Shown: positions 10,678 to 48,840, numbered from the stretch's first letter. The stretch: DNA of 64,000 bases from Heliocidaris erythrogramma (GCA_025617745.1 CM046853.1:32167313-32231312); one strand, 5' to 3'. Notes: generated from the sequence alone by a model not told the origin. Numbers and translations: made by a program.

Positions 10678-10859
10678 GGTGTCCTCTGATTGCAGAGTTA
10701 AAGAGAGATGGATACCTGCTTGGACAGAAGTTACTCGATACTGATGCAGATCCCTGTTTACTGATCTGTATTTAGAAACATTCTATCGCCACTCCCATGT
10801 CTCTGCTGTTGTTGTTCAGTCAAGCTCACAGAAAACATTAAGCAAGGTTTTCTTTTAGG

Positions 10860-11222
10860 CCGGCCTCGACGACTTAGAAAAAAATGGGTATGCTCTTTGT
10901 GCGATGTTGTCAAACAATTTGAATATAAAAAGCGACTATTACGTCATCATAATCACCGATTATCTGATTTGATTTCGATTCTCTCTTGAGATTTTTTCCA
11001 TACCAAAGTTGTGTCTTATTGGGGCTGCGTTCCACTGTTCGCAAAGGATGTTGGTAATATATATAGGAAAATAAACCGACAGTGAGGACATCCCGTACAC
11101 CGACAGCGCACGAGATCGAAATTAAAAAAGGTCAACAAGACCTACGGCCCACAATAGCGACAGCCCTCGAAACCAACAAAACATAGATATAAACTAGGAA
11201 AATACAGTAAGGCAGTCGATAA
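10860..11222. repeat. Composite repeat, left module (copy A)
   Basis: It matches 13988-14201 plus 15097-15220, which are the two sides of an insertion in copy B. It is therefore the uninterrupted (empty-site) version of that module. It starts with GGCCTCGACGACTT and ends at the CAGTAAGGCAG string next to the MITE at 11223. Confidence 0.85.
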
Positions 11223-11454
11223 TAGACCGCTTCTGTAATGTATACAAATTTATATATGCACATATATTCTCTGAGTGCCTAGTGATGAGCTATTCATTAG
11301 CCTGATTTTTATAAATGAGCTTCAATGCTTGGAATCCAGTTTGCATACATTATTTGTTGCTATGTCCGGCAAGCTTTCAGGTTGTCAAGAAGACAAGGAC
11401 AATCTTTGTTTGAATGGTATGCATAAAACTTGCATACATTACCGAAGCGGTCTA
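11223..11454. mobile_element. 232-bp MITE, TAGACCGCTTC family, copy 2
   Basis: It has the same terminal inverted repeats as 9223-9454. It is inserted in the composite repeat: the flanks GGCAG...ATAA and TTGTAAAAGGATCAC are contiguous at 11651-11690 and 15213-15245, which lack the element. Confidence 0.87.
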
Positions 11455-12408
11455 TTGTAAAAGGATCACAAGCCATCCAATAATGACCAATAATGACCGA
11501 CAAAACAAAGAAATAAGGAAAGACAGAAAAACGTCGGGCTTATGAGCTGCCGGTCTCTAGGGTCGTCGGTCTCCAGGGCTTGATGTTTCTTTAAGGAGAA
11601 TGAAACCCCAATTTACAGTAGGATGAAAGGAGAATGAAACCCCAATTTACAGTAAGGCAGATAATTGCAAAAGGATCACAAGCCATCCAATAATGACCGA
11701 CAAAGCAAAGAAATACATAAGGAAAGACAGAAAAACGTCGGTCTTATGAGCTGCCGGTCTCTAGAGAATGAAACCCACATTTTTTTTATAACTTTGTCAT
11801 TTTAACTTTTATAGATCCTTCTGAAATTCACACATATTTTAGGTTATATTACTACAATATTACCTTCAAAATTTCCCTGAAGATGGTAAAGTACTTTTTT
11901 AAGATGTTGCCGATCAAGGTTCAGTGTAAAAATGCCAGAGGTCAAAATGCCAGTGGTAAAAATGCCAGAGGTAAAAATGCCAGTGGTAAAAATGCCAGAG
12001 GAAAAACTGCCAGAGGAAAAAATGCCAGAGGTCACTTTGTGCTTCTGTATATGATCTCCTCGCTGTTATTTATTTCGTAAACCTCAGTGGTTACGCGAAC
12101 AGATTATAGAGTATGTAATGCATGCTATACTGTACATACTATACGATTGTAAATTTAAGAAGGCAGTACACATTAACCAGATTTGAAAACTGCTGAAAGT
12201 GATAAATATATTGGCGTTTTTATTGACAGATAACAGAAGTGGAATAAAAATGTTAGGGGCTCGAAAATTTGGGAAATAATGCTCCTTTGCCTTTACTTTG
12301 TGATTTTTCTTCTCTTGAAGATGTTGAAGATTAGGTATTTTGTTAATAAATTCAGTTTGAAAATTATTTTTTCCAATTTACATTACGCCGATACAACATG
12401 AGAGTCAG
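11455..12408. repeat. Composite repeat, right module with minisatellite (copy A)
   Basis: The segment holds two partial copies (from 11455 and from 11640) of the unit beginning GGATCACAAGCCATCC, separated by a short AAGGAGAATGAAACCCC duplication. From 11640 to 12405 it parallels 15213-15990. It breaks off at about 12408, next to MITE copy 3. Confidence 0.85.
11926..12030. repeat. 15-bp minisatellite, seven units
   Basis: Seven 15-bp units of the form GTAAAAATGCCAGAG/GTG. The period is a multiple of three, so both strands show pentapeptide-like ORFs, but the array belongs to the dispersed repeat and no gene is supported. An equal seven-unit array is at 15490-15594. Confidence 0.95.
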
Positions 12409-12423
12409 TAAGGCAGTCTATAA

Positions 12424-12652
12424 TAGACCGCTTCTGTAATGTATACAAATTTATGCACATAATATTCTCTGAGCGCCTAGTGACGAGCTATTCATTAGCC
12501 CGATTTTTATAAATGAGCTTCAATGCTTGGAATCCAGTTTGCATACATTATTTGTTGCTATGTCCGGCAAGCTTTCAGGTTGTCAAGGAGACAAGGACAA
12601 TCTTTGTTTGAATGGTATGCATAAAACTTGCATACATTACCGAAGCGGTCTA
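12424..12652. mobile_element. 229-bp MITE, TAGACCGCTTC family, copy 3
   Basis: Same ends as the copies at 9223 and 11223, and the same flanks as the 11223 copy (GCAGTC-ATAA on the left, TTGTAAAAGG on the right). Copies 2 and 3 were therefore probably duplicated together with their host repeat rather than inserted independently. Confidence 0.85.
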
Positions 12653-12974
12653 TTGTAAAAGGATCACAAGCCATCCAATAATGACCAATAATGACCGACA
12701 AAACAAAGAAATAAGGAAAGACAGAAAAACGTCGGGCTTATGAGCTGCCGGTCTCTAGGGTCGTCGGTCTCCAGGGCTGGATGTTTCTTTAAGGAGAATG
12801 AAACCCCCATTTTTTAATAACTTTGTCATTTTAGCTTTCATAGACCCTTCTGAACTTTACACACAATTTATATGATATTACTACACTTAATTTTACTCCA
12901 AAATCAAAATCTCGTATTTTTAGGCACCCCGTAAAACGAAGACCACAAGAAGTATAGCACTCTAAAATCATGGC

Positions 12975-13914
12975 TTAAAGTAGATATTCAAAGAAAATCA
13001 CAAATATGGCAATTAATGTATCACTAGAAACTGGGAAGCTTACAGATGGCAATCGTATAAGTTTTATGTCAACTGCGTATCTGGTGATTATAAAAACAAC
13101 ACAAATAAAAGCTCTTCTCAGCATCTGGAATATCCGAGGATTCGCCAGAAATATAGCGATGTTTTGATGTCGTCACACTCGGTATCGATCCTGCTTAAGC
13201 AGACGACGTCCTATAATGAATGAACGTAATTGCAATGCAATTATTTATCAAATTATAAAGAGTTTGGTGTATTTAAACATGACCTTATTTCACACCATTA
13301 TAAAGGGAAAGTGAAACTGATTCTGATAGCTAAAACCGTTTGATTGTAAATACATAGGAGAAGGGTCAATGATCAATGAAATAAACCCCACTTTCAAATT
13401 GAAAAGCCCTCCGAATAATAGCAGGATGGTATTCGTTCCCTCTTGAAACGCCGAACATGGCCCGGTGCAAGCAGCTGAAAATACAATGGCGTCTTATTTT
13501 GTTTACAAGTGACTGATTCCTTTATTTTTTTAACGCTGCATTTTTAATCAAAATAATACCATACACGAAGTTAAGAGTGAGGCAACAGACTAACATTAAG
13601 ACTGACGCTAGTGAAGGAAGAGAAATAAGTGAAGAGGAGATGACAAAATAGGCTCTGAAAAATGTGTAAGATGTTATGGGACATCGTCTGCTTAGACAGG
13701 ACTGGTCCAGGGTGTGTCGTCACATATCTCAGCAGCGTTCGAGGAGCTCTTCAGCTGCTATATCGGGGGCTGTATTTTACCGTTTTATAATTGATAATAA
13801 TCATTACTTCAAATGTTTCCAAGCGTTGAATTTGGATAACCTTGTTTAATTTATGCCATCTATGCAATAATAAGTATTAAGCCAATATTTAAAATCATTA
13901 ACGTTCTACTTTAA
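12975..13914. mobile_element. TTAA-flanked foldback MITE (family A, copy 1)
   Basis: TTAA lies at 12975-12978 and 13911-13914, with short inverted ends AGTAGA. The interior is itself inverted: the block around GCAGACGACGTCC (near 13200) recurs in opposite orientation near 13690. Other copies are at about 19150-20005 (5' truncated), 39660-40610 and 45105-46044 (inverted). The TTAA target and lack of a transposase suggest a piggyBac-dependent element. Confidence 0.82.
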
Positions 13915-14201
13915 ATGGAACTAATCTCCTTTTCTACATCATATACCACACAAATCTGTCACTTTGTTGTGCTTCTGTGAATTATATGGTCGGCCTCGAC
14001 GACTTAAAAAATGGGTATGCTCTTTGTACGATGTCGTTCAACTGTCAAAACAATTTGAATATAAAAAGCGACTATTACGTCATCATAATCACCGATTATC
14101 TTGAGATTTTTTCCATACCAAGGTACAAAGTGTGGCTGCGTTCCATTGTTCGCAAAGGATGTTGGGTATATATAATGGAAAATAAACCGACAGTGGGGAC
14201 G

Positions 14202-15096
14202 CGCCGGACGCGCGTTTCCGTTTTACACCTTTGCCTAGGCATTTTTTCGATTAATCGCTTCGAACGTGCTGGCTTCAAAGTCTAGGTTTCAGCTCGCTGC
14301 ATGCATGCGCTATGCTCGAGCTTGCTCTGCACGCGCGGAGTATGAAATCGAAATATACACGAGGGAACCTCATCAGCGTGAAAGGAAAAAAAAACAAAGA
14401 AGACGGCCCTTTCACGCTTCCTTCTGTTTTGCTTTTCCTTTCATCCCCCTTGTCCCTCTTACGTATTTCTTTGCTTTTATCTTTCCTTATATATTTCTTT
14501 TAGCTTGTTCGCGCACAAGATGAAGTGTAGTTACTGTACAGTAGTGCATATCTTTGCTGTCTGCATCGCTTTGCTGTCTGTGCAGATGCTGTGCATGCCA
14601 TAGACAGACCTCACTGCACTGGGGGGAACATTAAGTGTGCGCTGACGACTTAGACTCTTTCACCAGCGCACTTCTTGGATTTTTTCGCGAAAATGCCTAG
14701 GCAACGGTGTAAAACGGAAATGCGCATCCCGGACCCTATATTTTTTTCCATGAACTTTTTGTCACTGTCCTCCCTGGCGCATGCGCACCTGATCCTTTCC
14801 GATGTAAATCAATTTCGCAATCATAGGGTTTATTCCGTAAGCGATATAATGACGGTTGCTCCCAGCGTCTTGCTGTGGCGAGATGCGTTAGCCCTTGGAC
14901 ATTTAACCTGAGGTATGTGGGTTCGACTCTCAGTTTGGGCATTACAAAAATAACGTCTTGTATTTTTATTTTTACTAAAAGTAGGATGAAACTTTGAAAC
15001 CCCATCCAACTCCAAGCATTGTAGGGCTATTTCAAAGTTGCGCATGCATGCGTCAAGGACGATAATGACAAAAAGTTCGTGGGAAAAAAAAGTTCG
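14202..15096. mobile_element. Nested inverted-repeat insertions in the composite repeat
   Basis: The insertion site is clear from the uninterrupted copy at 10860-11222 (GACAGTGAGGACATCCCG). Two inverted pairs follow each other. Pair 1 is about 14205-14250 with 14687-14735 (TTTCCGTTTTACACC and its complement). Pair 2 is about 14743-14795 with 15030-15096 (GAACTTTTTGTCA and its complement). Pair 2 encloses a tRNA-like segment. Confidence 0.7.
14840..14945 (+). repeat. tRNA-like (SINE-type) segment
   Basis: The string GTGGGTTCGACTCTCA contains a Pol III B box. It is preceded at the right distance by TTAGCCCTTGGACATTTAACC, which resembles the A-box and anticodon-arm part of a tRNA. It does not fold as a clean tRNA, so a tRNA-derived SINE fragment is the better call. 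Confidence 0.5.
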
Positions 15097-15489
15097 CATC
15101 CCGTACACCGACAGCGCACGAGATCGAAATTAAAAAAGGTCAACGAGACCTACGGCCCACGATAGCGACAGCCCTCGAAACCAACAAAGCATAGATATAA
15201 ATTAGAAAAATACAGTAAGGCAGATAATTGCAAGAGGATCACAAGCCATCCAATAATGACCGACAAAACAAAGAAATACATAAGGAAAGACAGAAAAACG
15301 TCGGTCTTATGAGCTGCCGGTCACTAGAGAATGAAACCCACATTTTTTTTTATAACTTTGTCATTTTAACTTTAATAGGTCCTTCTGAAATTCACACATA
15401 TTTTAGGTTATATTACTACAATATTACCTTCAAAATTTCCCTGAAGATGGTAAAGTACTTTTTTAAGATGTTGCCGATCAAGGTTCGGT

Positions 15490-15594
15490 GTAAAAATGCC
15501 AGAGGTAAAAATGCCAGTGGTAAAAATGCCAGAGGAAAAAATGCCAGTGGTAAAAATGCCAGAGGAAAAACTGCCAGAGGAAAAAATGCCAGAG
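15490..15594. repeat. 15-bp minisatellite, seven units
   Basis: Seven 15-bp units (GTAAAAATGCCAGAG and variants). The number is the same as at 11926-12030, but the variant order differs slightly. Confidence 0.95.
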
Positions 15595-16262
15595 GTCACT
15601 TTGTGCTTCTGTATATGATCTCCTCGCTGTTATTTATTTCGTAAACCTCAGTGGTTACGCGAACAGATTATAGAGTATGTAATGCATGCTATACTGTACA
15701 TACTATACGATTGTAAATTTAAGAAGGCAGTACACATTAAACAGATTTGAAAACTGCTGATACAAATACTGAAAACGTAGAAAGTGATAAATATATTGGC
15801 GTTTTTATTGACAGATAACAGAAGTGGAATAAAAATGTTACGGGCTCGAAAATTTGGGAAATAATGCTCCTTTGCCTTTACTTTGTGATTTTTCTTCTCT
15901 TGAAGATGTTGAAGATTAGGTATTTTGTTAATAAATTCAGTTTGAAAATTATTTTTTCCAATTTACATTACGCCGATACAACATGAGAGTCTCTATCTAA
16001 AACACACTTTCATTTGGTACAGAAGCTTCAAGACAGGGCAGGAACAATTATGTTGAAAATCAATCCATTAATTATCTCATACTTCAAACAGAACAGTAAA
16101 CGAATGTATACGACCTTACACCTAAAAACATGACATATACAAATACGATTCATTCACTTCGCTCTCAAAGCAACCTCATTCTCTCGAGACCAAACAGGAA
16201 CACTGTGTGCCCGAAGTGTTCAATACCAGATTCTTTTAAACTAACTTTACATGCTTATCCTA

Positions 16263-17430
16263 AGATATATCAATTACGAATGTCTTTCGATTATTTTTAA
16301 AACAAACTTTACCAATTTTTAGGCAATCTCCAGGCATTGGCCGGTGTGTCGTTCTCGTTTTCTTTTCACTGAACTGAGATTCTGTTTTGTCATACCTTCA
16401 ATTTTTCCGTATGTATTTCCAATTTCATTCCTGGAAATTAAATGAATAAATGAATAAATGAAATAAAATGAATGAATATATACATAAAAGCGAATAAAAG
16501 AATAAATGAATAAATAATGTATAATGAACAAATCATTAAATGAATAAAGCAAACTGATACATTTGTTTTTCCAGGTACATTACATTATTTACAAAAATTA
16601 ACTACAATACGGTACTACAATTCAAGCACACTGTTAAAGTGGTAAAAAATTCAGAAGGCAGAAAAGCTGGCAGAGGAGGGCAGAGGAGGGCAGAAGGGTC
16701 AAATGGTCCAAAATCATCCAAATATATTTCAAGAGCCTCAGCCTCAGGGTAAAAACATCATTTAATCTGACACGTTTATAACGCTAATTATTGCTCTGCC
16801 AGTGTCGTGTTTATGTGACATGTAGACTATCCTTTCAATCACAAATTGCTACGCCAAGAAATATGAATATGGCAGGCAATCAAAATTATATCAATGTTTA
16901 GAGCATGAATCAATCATTATAAATGTCTAGTTATTGTTATTTTCTATTATGGAATTTTGTTAAGAAAATCACAGATTTTCTCACACTTGACTATCAAATA
17001 ATAGTAAACAAATAAGAAAGAGAAACCCAGAGGAATAAAAGGAAATTTTATTTTACAATAATGTTCACGAATGAAACTGAGGAAAGTAGGAGTTTTGCTA
17101 TAATATGATGTTAAGATTCATACAGATATTGTACATAGATTTTGTAATATAAGACATGGTTAAATAAGTGCAAGCGTTTGAAAAGTAAGCATTGCTCGTG
17201 TTTGTTAAAATCTCCTTGGCACGGTAAAAGTATAATAAAACTTAAATATGACTTTGAGATGGTTTTAAAGATTGCTTACGTACTCCTCAAGTGTATTTAT
17301 TCGGATGGGATGTTGCCCAAGGCATTGCCGATAATTTGAAATAATAAACATTAGGTAGCTTAAGAAACGGGACGGGAGAGTAACAGGCAGGACGGGAGAG
17401 TCTTGTTTTTCAATCAGTTCCGTAAAAGTG
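16263..17430. other. Intergenic, low-complexity stretch included
   Basis: A TGAATAAA-type tetranucleotide-rich stretch lies at about 16439-16555. Two short GGCAGAGGAG repeats are near 16670. The rest is AT-rich with no recognised feature. Confidence 0.6.
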
Positions 17431-17560
17431 GACGGCGACCATAGAGATACATACTATATTAGGCTAATATAGTATGTATCTCTATGACGGCGACGCACTG
17501 CACATTGTTCACGCCTTCAATCGTCAGTTATACAACAACAATACGGCTTCCCGTCCGTCC
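17375..17560. repeat. GACGGGAGAG repeat, copy 1 (filled)
   Basis: It matches 20008-20140 apart from the 47-bp insertion at 17440-17486. Shared words include CTTGTTTTTC and GACGGCGACGCACTGCA. Confidence 0.7.
17440..17486. mobile_element. 47-bp perfect palindrome inserted with 8-bp duplication
   Basis: Two 22-bp arms, CATAGAGATACATACTATAT-TA and their exact complement, surround a GGC spacer. An exact 8-bp direct repeat, acggcgac, flanks it (17432-17439 and 17487-17494). The paralogous sequence at about 20098-20112 (AGACGGCGACGCACTG) has no insert. It behaves as an ultra-short transposed foldback. Confidence 0.85.
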
Positions 17561-17603
17561 CCACTTTCGACCGAACGTTATGACTAGAAGAACACCAAGA
17601 TGA

Positions 17604-18514
17604 TTAAAGGAGAATTACGCTCAAAAATAAAGACGATAGTGTTCAAAGGTATTATTTATTCCTACTTGTTAGACTATATGGCTTCGCGTCAAAATATACG
17701 AGATCGATACGAATCAAGATTTTCTGAGCAAAATTTACCATCTGCTAGCAATATGTATCGTCTGCTAGCAGCACATGGGGGCTGCCATTTTGTTTATGTG
17801 TACAAGAAGATTTTCTTAATCCAAATGCTCAATTGCCTTTTTCAAAATTAAAAACCCATTTGAGATTAAAAAATATAGAATAGATATGTCAATTTATTTT
17901 TAAACTGAAGATTTCCTTATATATTTCTGTTGAAAATCGATATTCGCTTAATAGAAATCTATTTTCTCGATACTGGACGTATGGGACGGAGCAAATTAAT
18001 TCAAATTTTATGGATGCTTCTTCCCTGAGCATCTATAGCGGCAAACTATGCATTCACCTGCTTTAGGATAATGGACTTGAAAAGTCGGAATGCATGCTGC
18101 ATATATTATGTTCTGCTCTGTTTGGCAAACCCAAGAAAATAGATTTTTGTTAAGCAAAACCAGACTATTTAAAAGTATCATTATAAAGATTTAATTTTTA
18201 TAATACATGTAAACACCCACTTTATATTTTTCGTCACATATGGGATTTTAGGTAATGAAGAAAATCAATTTAGGATTTGGATTCAAAATATCTTCCTGAC
18301 TGGAACATTTCTCAATGGTTCATGTACAACTCCAAATCAGCAAGAAAATGGCAGCCCCCATGTAAATGAGTAGGAGACGATACCGGGTGTTGGAATATCT
18401 TTATTTATACCCTTTTCTGATATTTTATTAGAAAATGATTTAGGCCAATAAGTCGGAATATATTACACATTTCAATATAAGTAAATTTGTAATCAGGGGT
18501 TAATTCTCCTTTAA
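17604..18514. mobile_element. TTAA-flanked element (family B, long form)
   Basis: TTAA lies at 17604-17607 and 18511-18514, with inverted ends AGGAGAATTA and its complement. Both ends (about 60-90 bp each) match the 173-bp element at 51358-51530, which lacks the middle. An internal inverted pair (GGGGGCTGCCATTTT near 17775 and its complement near 18345) is present. The 83-residue ORF at 17600-17851 is not transposase-like. Confidence 0.82.
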
Positions 18515-19149
18515 AGATTGTTTTGCAGCGTGCTCTTAATGTTACTGAACGTATTGAGACTGATACAACTTCGATTTTTTTCCAGTTTTTTTTCCTCACT
18601 CAAATATTGTAGTCTGCTATTGGTGTTGTAATCGATTGGCTTAAACATGCTTAAACACTTGCCTGAATATACACTCAACCAAAAAAGTAAGTTCCCCCCT
18701 AGCATTTTTTGATATATCTCAAAAAGTATTTTACCGATTTTCATAATTCAAACGGGAATGGATAGGAAATTTTATTACTCATAACATGAATGGCATATCA
18801 TTGCCACCAGATATCATTATTGGTGTGAAAAAATGCATTTTATGTCAAAATGCATTGGGAAAAAAGTTGCACTTCAGGTTATATGAAGCATATTGTGTAC
18901 ATTTCCTATGCAAGTTAGCAAATGACCTTTTAAAATTGTTATGTAATTCTCAGGAATTTCTTCAGGTACAATTTGCTTCCCTATTAAACTGTATGCTCAT
19001 GAAAAGAAAGAGATAGAGAAATATGCAATAAACCATGTTTAAAAGTTCAGAATCATGAGTGATTGTTTGATTATTTGTGTAAAAGTCAATGCAAATCACT
19101 AAAGTGAAATTTTCTCTATCTCTTCAGAGGTTGATCCTTGTCATTCAAA
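18515..19149. other. Non-genic stretch, possible transposon end
   Basis: Near 18670 the text CACTCAACCAAAAAAGTAAG resembles a terminal repeat of mariner-like elements, but I did not find the opposite end. Nothing else is supported. Confidence 0.35.
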
Positions 19150-20005
19150 TAAGTTTTATGTCAACTGCGTATCTGATGATTATAAAAACAACACAAATAA
19201 AAGCTCTTCTCAGCATCTGGAATATCCGAGGATTCGCCAGAAATATAGCGATGTTTTGATGTCGTCACACTCGGGATCGATCCTCCTTAAGCAGACGACG
19301 TCCTATAATGAATGAACGTAATTGCAATGCAATTATTTATCAAATTATAAAGAGTTTGGTGTATTTAAACATGACCTTATTTCACACCATTATAAAGGGA
19401 AAGTGAAACTGATTCTGATAGCTAAAACCGTTTGATTGTAAATACACAGGAGAAGGGTCAATGATCAATGAAATAAACCCCACTTTCAAATTGAAAAGCC
19501 CTCCGAATAATAGCAGGATGGTATTCGTTCCCTCTTGAAACGCCGAACATGCCCCGGTGCAAGCAGCTGAAAATACAATGGCGTCTTATTTTGTTTACAA
19601 GTGACTGATTCCTTTATTTTTTAACGCTGCATTTTTCATCAAAATAATACCATACACGAAGTTAAGAGTGAGGCAACAGACTAACATTAAGACTGACGCT
19701 AGTGAAGGAAGAGAAATAAGTGAAGAGGAGATGACAAAATAGGCTCTGAAAAATGTGTAAGATGTTATGGGACATCGTCTGCTTAGACAGGACTGGTCCA
19801 TGGTGTGTCGTCACATATCTCAGCAGCGTTCGAGGAGCTCTTCAGCTGCTATATCGGGGGCTGTATTTTACCGTTTTATAATTGATAATAATCATTACGT
19901 CAAATGTTTCCAAGCGTTGAATTTCGATAACCTTGTTTAATTTATGCCATCTATGCAATAATAAGTATTAAGCCAATATTTAAAATCATGAAAGTTCTAC
20001 TTTAA
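19150..20005. mobile_element. TTAA-type foldback MITE (family A, copy 2, left-truncated)
   Basis: It is nearly identical to 13058-13914 and ends with GTTCTACTTTAA. The first ~80 bp of the family are missing and replaced by unrelated sequence. Confidence 0.85.
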
Positions 20006-20007
20006 GG

Positions 20008-20290
20008 AGAGCAACAAGACGGGGGAGAGTTAACCGACCGTGACGGTCCTCTCGCAATCTTATGTCTTGTTTTTCTATCAAGTTACGAAAAAGTAGACGG
20101 CGACGCACTGCAGTGTTCACGCCCACAATCGCTTCCCGTCCCCAAGGATGCAAAAACGAGCTTACGATTTCAGGACGGGAGCCTTTGAAGACGGGGAGTC
20201 GAGCGAAAAATCCGTGTGCGCATGAGCGACTTCGAGTATCTCTCCGTCCTCCGGTCCGTTTGATTTCAGGACGGTTCTCGCGAATTAATG
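20008..20290. repeat. GACGGGAGAG repeat, copy 2 (empty site)
   Basis: Related to 17375-17560 but without the 47-bp palindrome, so it supplies the pre-insertion sequence. Confidence 0.7.
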
Positions 20291-20565
20291 ATCTTCAAAC
20301 CTGAAGATTTATCATCTGGAGCATGACATTCTATTCTGAAAGAGATTACACATTGTGATACTAAATCCTCAGCATCCTTCGGGAAAACATTTCGAATACC
20401 CAACAAGTAGATCAAGGGCATACATATTTTTAGTAATACCTCTTTATATATCAGATTATATAGTTGCTTTCTTTTTTTCCCCTTCAAAATTAACTTGTCT
20501 TGGATTGAATACAACCGAGTTTAACACGTTACTTTGTTCAACTGAGCAGACATTACAGTTATCAT

Positions 20566-20620
20566 TTGGTGGTGGCGGTGGTGATGGTTGTGGTGATGGT
20601 GGTGGTAATGGTGCGGCAGG
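20566..20620. repeat. GGT/GAT-rich microsatellite
   Basis: Short imperfect GGTGGTGAT repeats. They create His/Pro-rich frames on the minus strand that are not genes. Confidence 0.8.
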
Positions 20621-20644
20621 GGAGGAGGGGATGATGTGTGTTCC

Positions 20645-20838
20645 AGGGGCAGATCCAGGGGCAGATCCAGGATTTTGTAAGGGGATGGGCACACAAATGT
20701 CCGAGAAATTTCTGACAAGCAAAACAAATTAATTCCAAAGGGGGGGGGGGGGGGGGGCACAATTTAAAAAAGAGGGGGCACAATGTACATTTTTCTTTCA
20801 AAATGGGGGGGGGGGGGGCCTCCTTAAATCCGCCACTG
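20645..20838. mobile_element. hAT-like insertion abutting the multi-EGF stop codon
   Basis: The ends are inverted (AGGGGCAGATCCAGG and the complement of CAGTGGCGGATTTAAGG). An exact 8-bp duplication, tgtgttcc, lies at 20637-20644 and 20839-20846. Two G runs of about 12-17 lie inside. The right duplicate touches the TAG stop (20847-20849) of the minus-strand gene. Confidence 0.82.
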
Positions 20839-20846
20839 TGTGTTCC

Positions 20847-47101
<26,255 letters not shown>

Positions 47102-48380
47102 CTTTTCCGAAATGTATCACAAGCTGTATGGATGATCATTTGCAAATTGGAAAGAAGGCACACACGCAAGCAGTAAACACTTCAAACTAAAATGTCTGCA
47201 ATAGAGCAAACCAAATCCAGACCCTATGACCACAAGAATATAGAGACGTAATAAAAAGAATGTATCAATCTATGAGAAAATGGTGTTAGCGTCTAGTATG
47301 TTTTACGTATCTTAAATATTTTGTAAGATTTTTATCATTTCCACAAAAATATTTACTTATTCTTATCACCTTCATTGTGCGTTCGGTATGTATTACACTT
47401 TTGCTTCTGTAGGTTTCTTTTTTTTTTTAGGTTAACGGCTACTTCAGATGCAGTTGAAGAAAAGAAAAAATATTGTGATGTGTCTTCTGTCTGATAGCAT
47501 GAAGATAAATATATATTGAAGAAAATACGATTGCTGGTTTTAAAAGGAAAGAATGCGAATGGGGTTGAAAAGCTGATAATGAGAAGGAAAAGAAAAGGGG
47601 GTGAATAAATGGGTATAAAATAGTTTTCACTGAACTATTTTGTGATTTTTGTTATTACTTGCAATCCTCCTTCCATCCCTTCCTTCTCGTTCTTTTTCTT
47701 ATTATGTTTTCTCCATTAAACCCTTTCTTTACCCCTAGTGCTTCTTCAATATCCATCGCATTCCTATACCGAACTGGGCACCAATAACCTTGCCACAATT
47801 AATATTCATGCTTAGCCCATCTTAATTTAGGAAAGGGTTAGGGAGTCTCGGATCGACTACGTTTGGTTGGCAATCCATTATGGAATTTTATACAGCTTCT
47901 AAATCATTATCTCGGCGCTGATTAATAAAAGTCTTTTGTTTCCTGTAGTAGTGATTGCCGCTGCTAATGACATGCCTAAAATCTGTGTTTTTTATTTCTT
48001 TCCTCTTAGCTGTAATGGTACAATTATCTAAAAATTGCTATCATAAATTTCACATTGCCTCGAGTGTTTGTATATCATATATCCACGAATGCGTTATGTT
48101 TGAATGATTAAGCGCACAAATCACTACAACGTGCACACGTTCAGGCCATAAAATTGGTCGATCCATATCTTAATGGGTTATTTACCTAGTGTTTTAATAA
48201 CGTTCTGAGTGGTTTGAAAGAATGGCTCTCCCAGAATCCATCAGGAATCGATCAAAATCGCCGTATCATATTGACCTCATATTATGTATTTTATATATCT
48301 TACACCAAGTAAATTTTATGTATCATAAATGAAGAGAAAGAACATGGCGATAATTGGTTGATATACATAAGAAGGACCAG
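47102..48380. other. Upstream region of the multi-EGF gene
   Basis: It should hold the 5' UTR and promoter of the minus-strand gene. I found no convincing TATA box or CpG island. A T run and AT-rich text are present, and no other gene. Confidence 0.5.
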
Positions 48381-48617
48381 TTAGGAAACTTGAAAAATAC
48401 AAGCAGTTACGAGTGAAAGGGGGAAATTTAGAGACAGGGAGAGATAGAGAAAGGACACTCGAAAAGGAGAGTCATTGAGATATAGAGTGAGACATAGACA
48501 GAGGCAGAGAGAGAGAGAGAGAAAGGAGTGGTAGTTAGAAATAGAAAGTGACAGGGAGAGAGAGAGAAAGAGGGGAAGGAGTGGAAAGGGAAAATCAGAA
48601 ACAGACACTCGAGAAGG

Positions 48618-48666
<49 letters not shown>

Positions 48667-48808
48667 CACACAGACACACACAGACACAGGCAGAGGGAGA
48701 CAGAGGGACAGATAATGACAGACACTAGAGAACGATAAAAACGGAGATATAAAAAGGACAGAGAGTAAGAGAGAGACAGAGGCAGAGAGAGATGCAGAGA
48801 GAGAGACC

Positions 48809-48840
<32 letters not shown>

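Larger units (their letters stand above)
13985..16262. repeat. Composite dispersed repeat, fullest copy (copy B)
   Basis: The left module (13988-14201, then 15097-15220) matches 10866-11210. The right module (15213-15990) matches 11640-12405. The distal part (15895-16262) matches 1-375. A roughly 895-bp insertion at about 14202-15096 splits the left module. No transposase or RT is visible, so the superfamily is unknown. Confidence 0.8.

Noticed and set aside
11844-12080. Pentapeptide-repeat-like proteins on both strands
   Set aside because: They arise from a 15-bp minisatellite within a dispersed repeat, with no start context or homology.
14840-14945. Functional tRNA gene
   Set aside because: The acceptor stem and anticodon arm do not pair well, and it lies inside a transposon. 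A SINE-type fragment is more likely.
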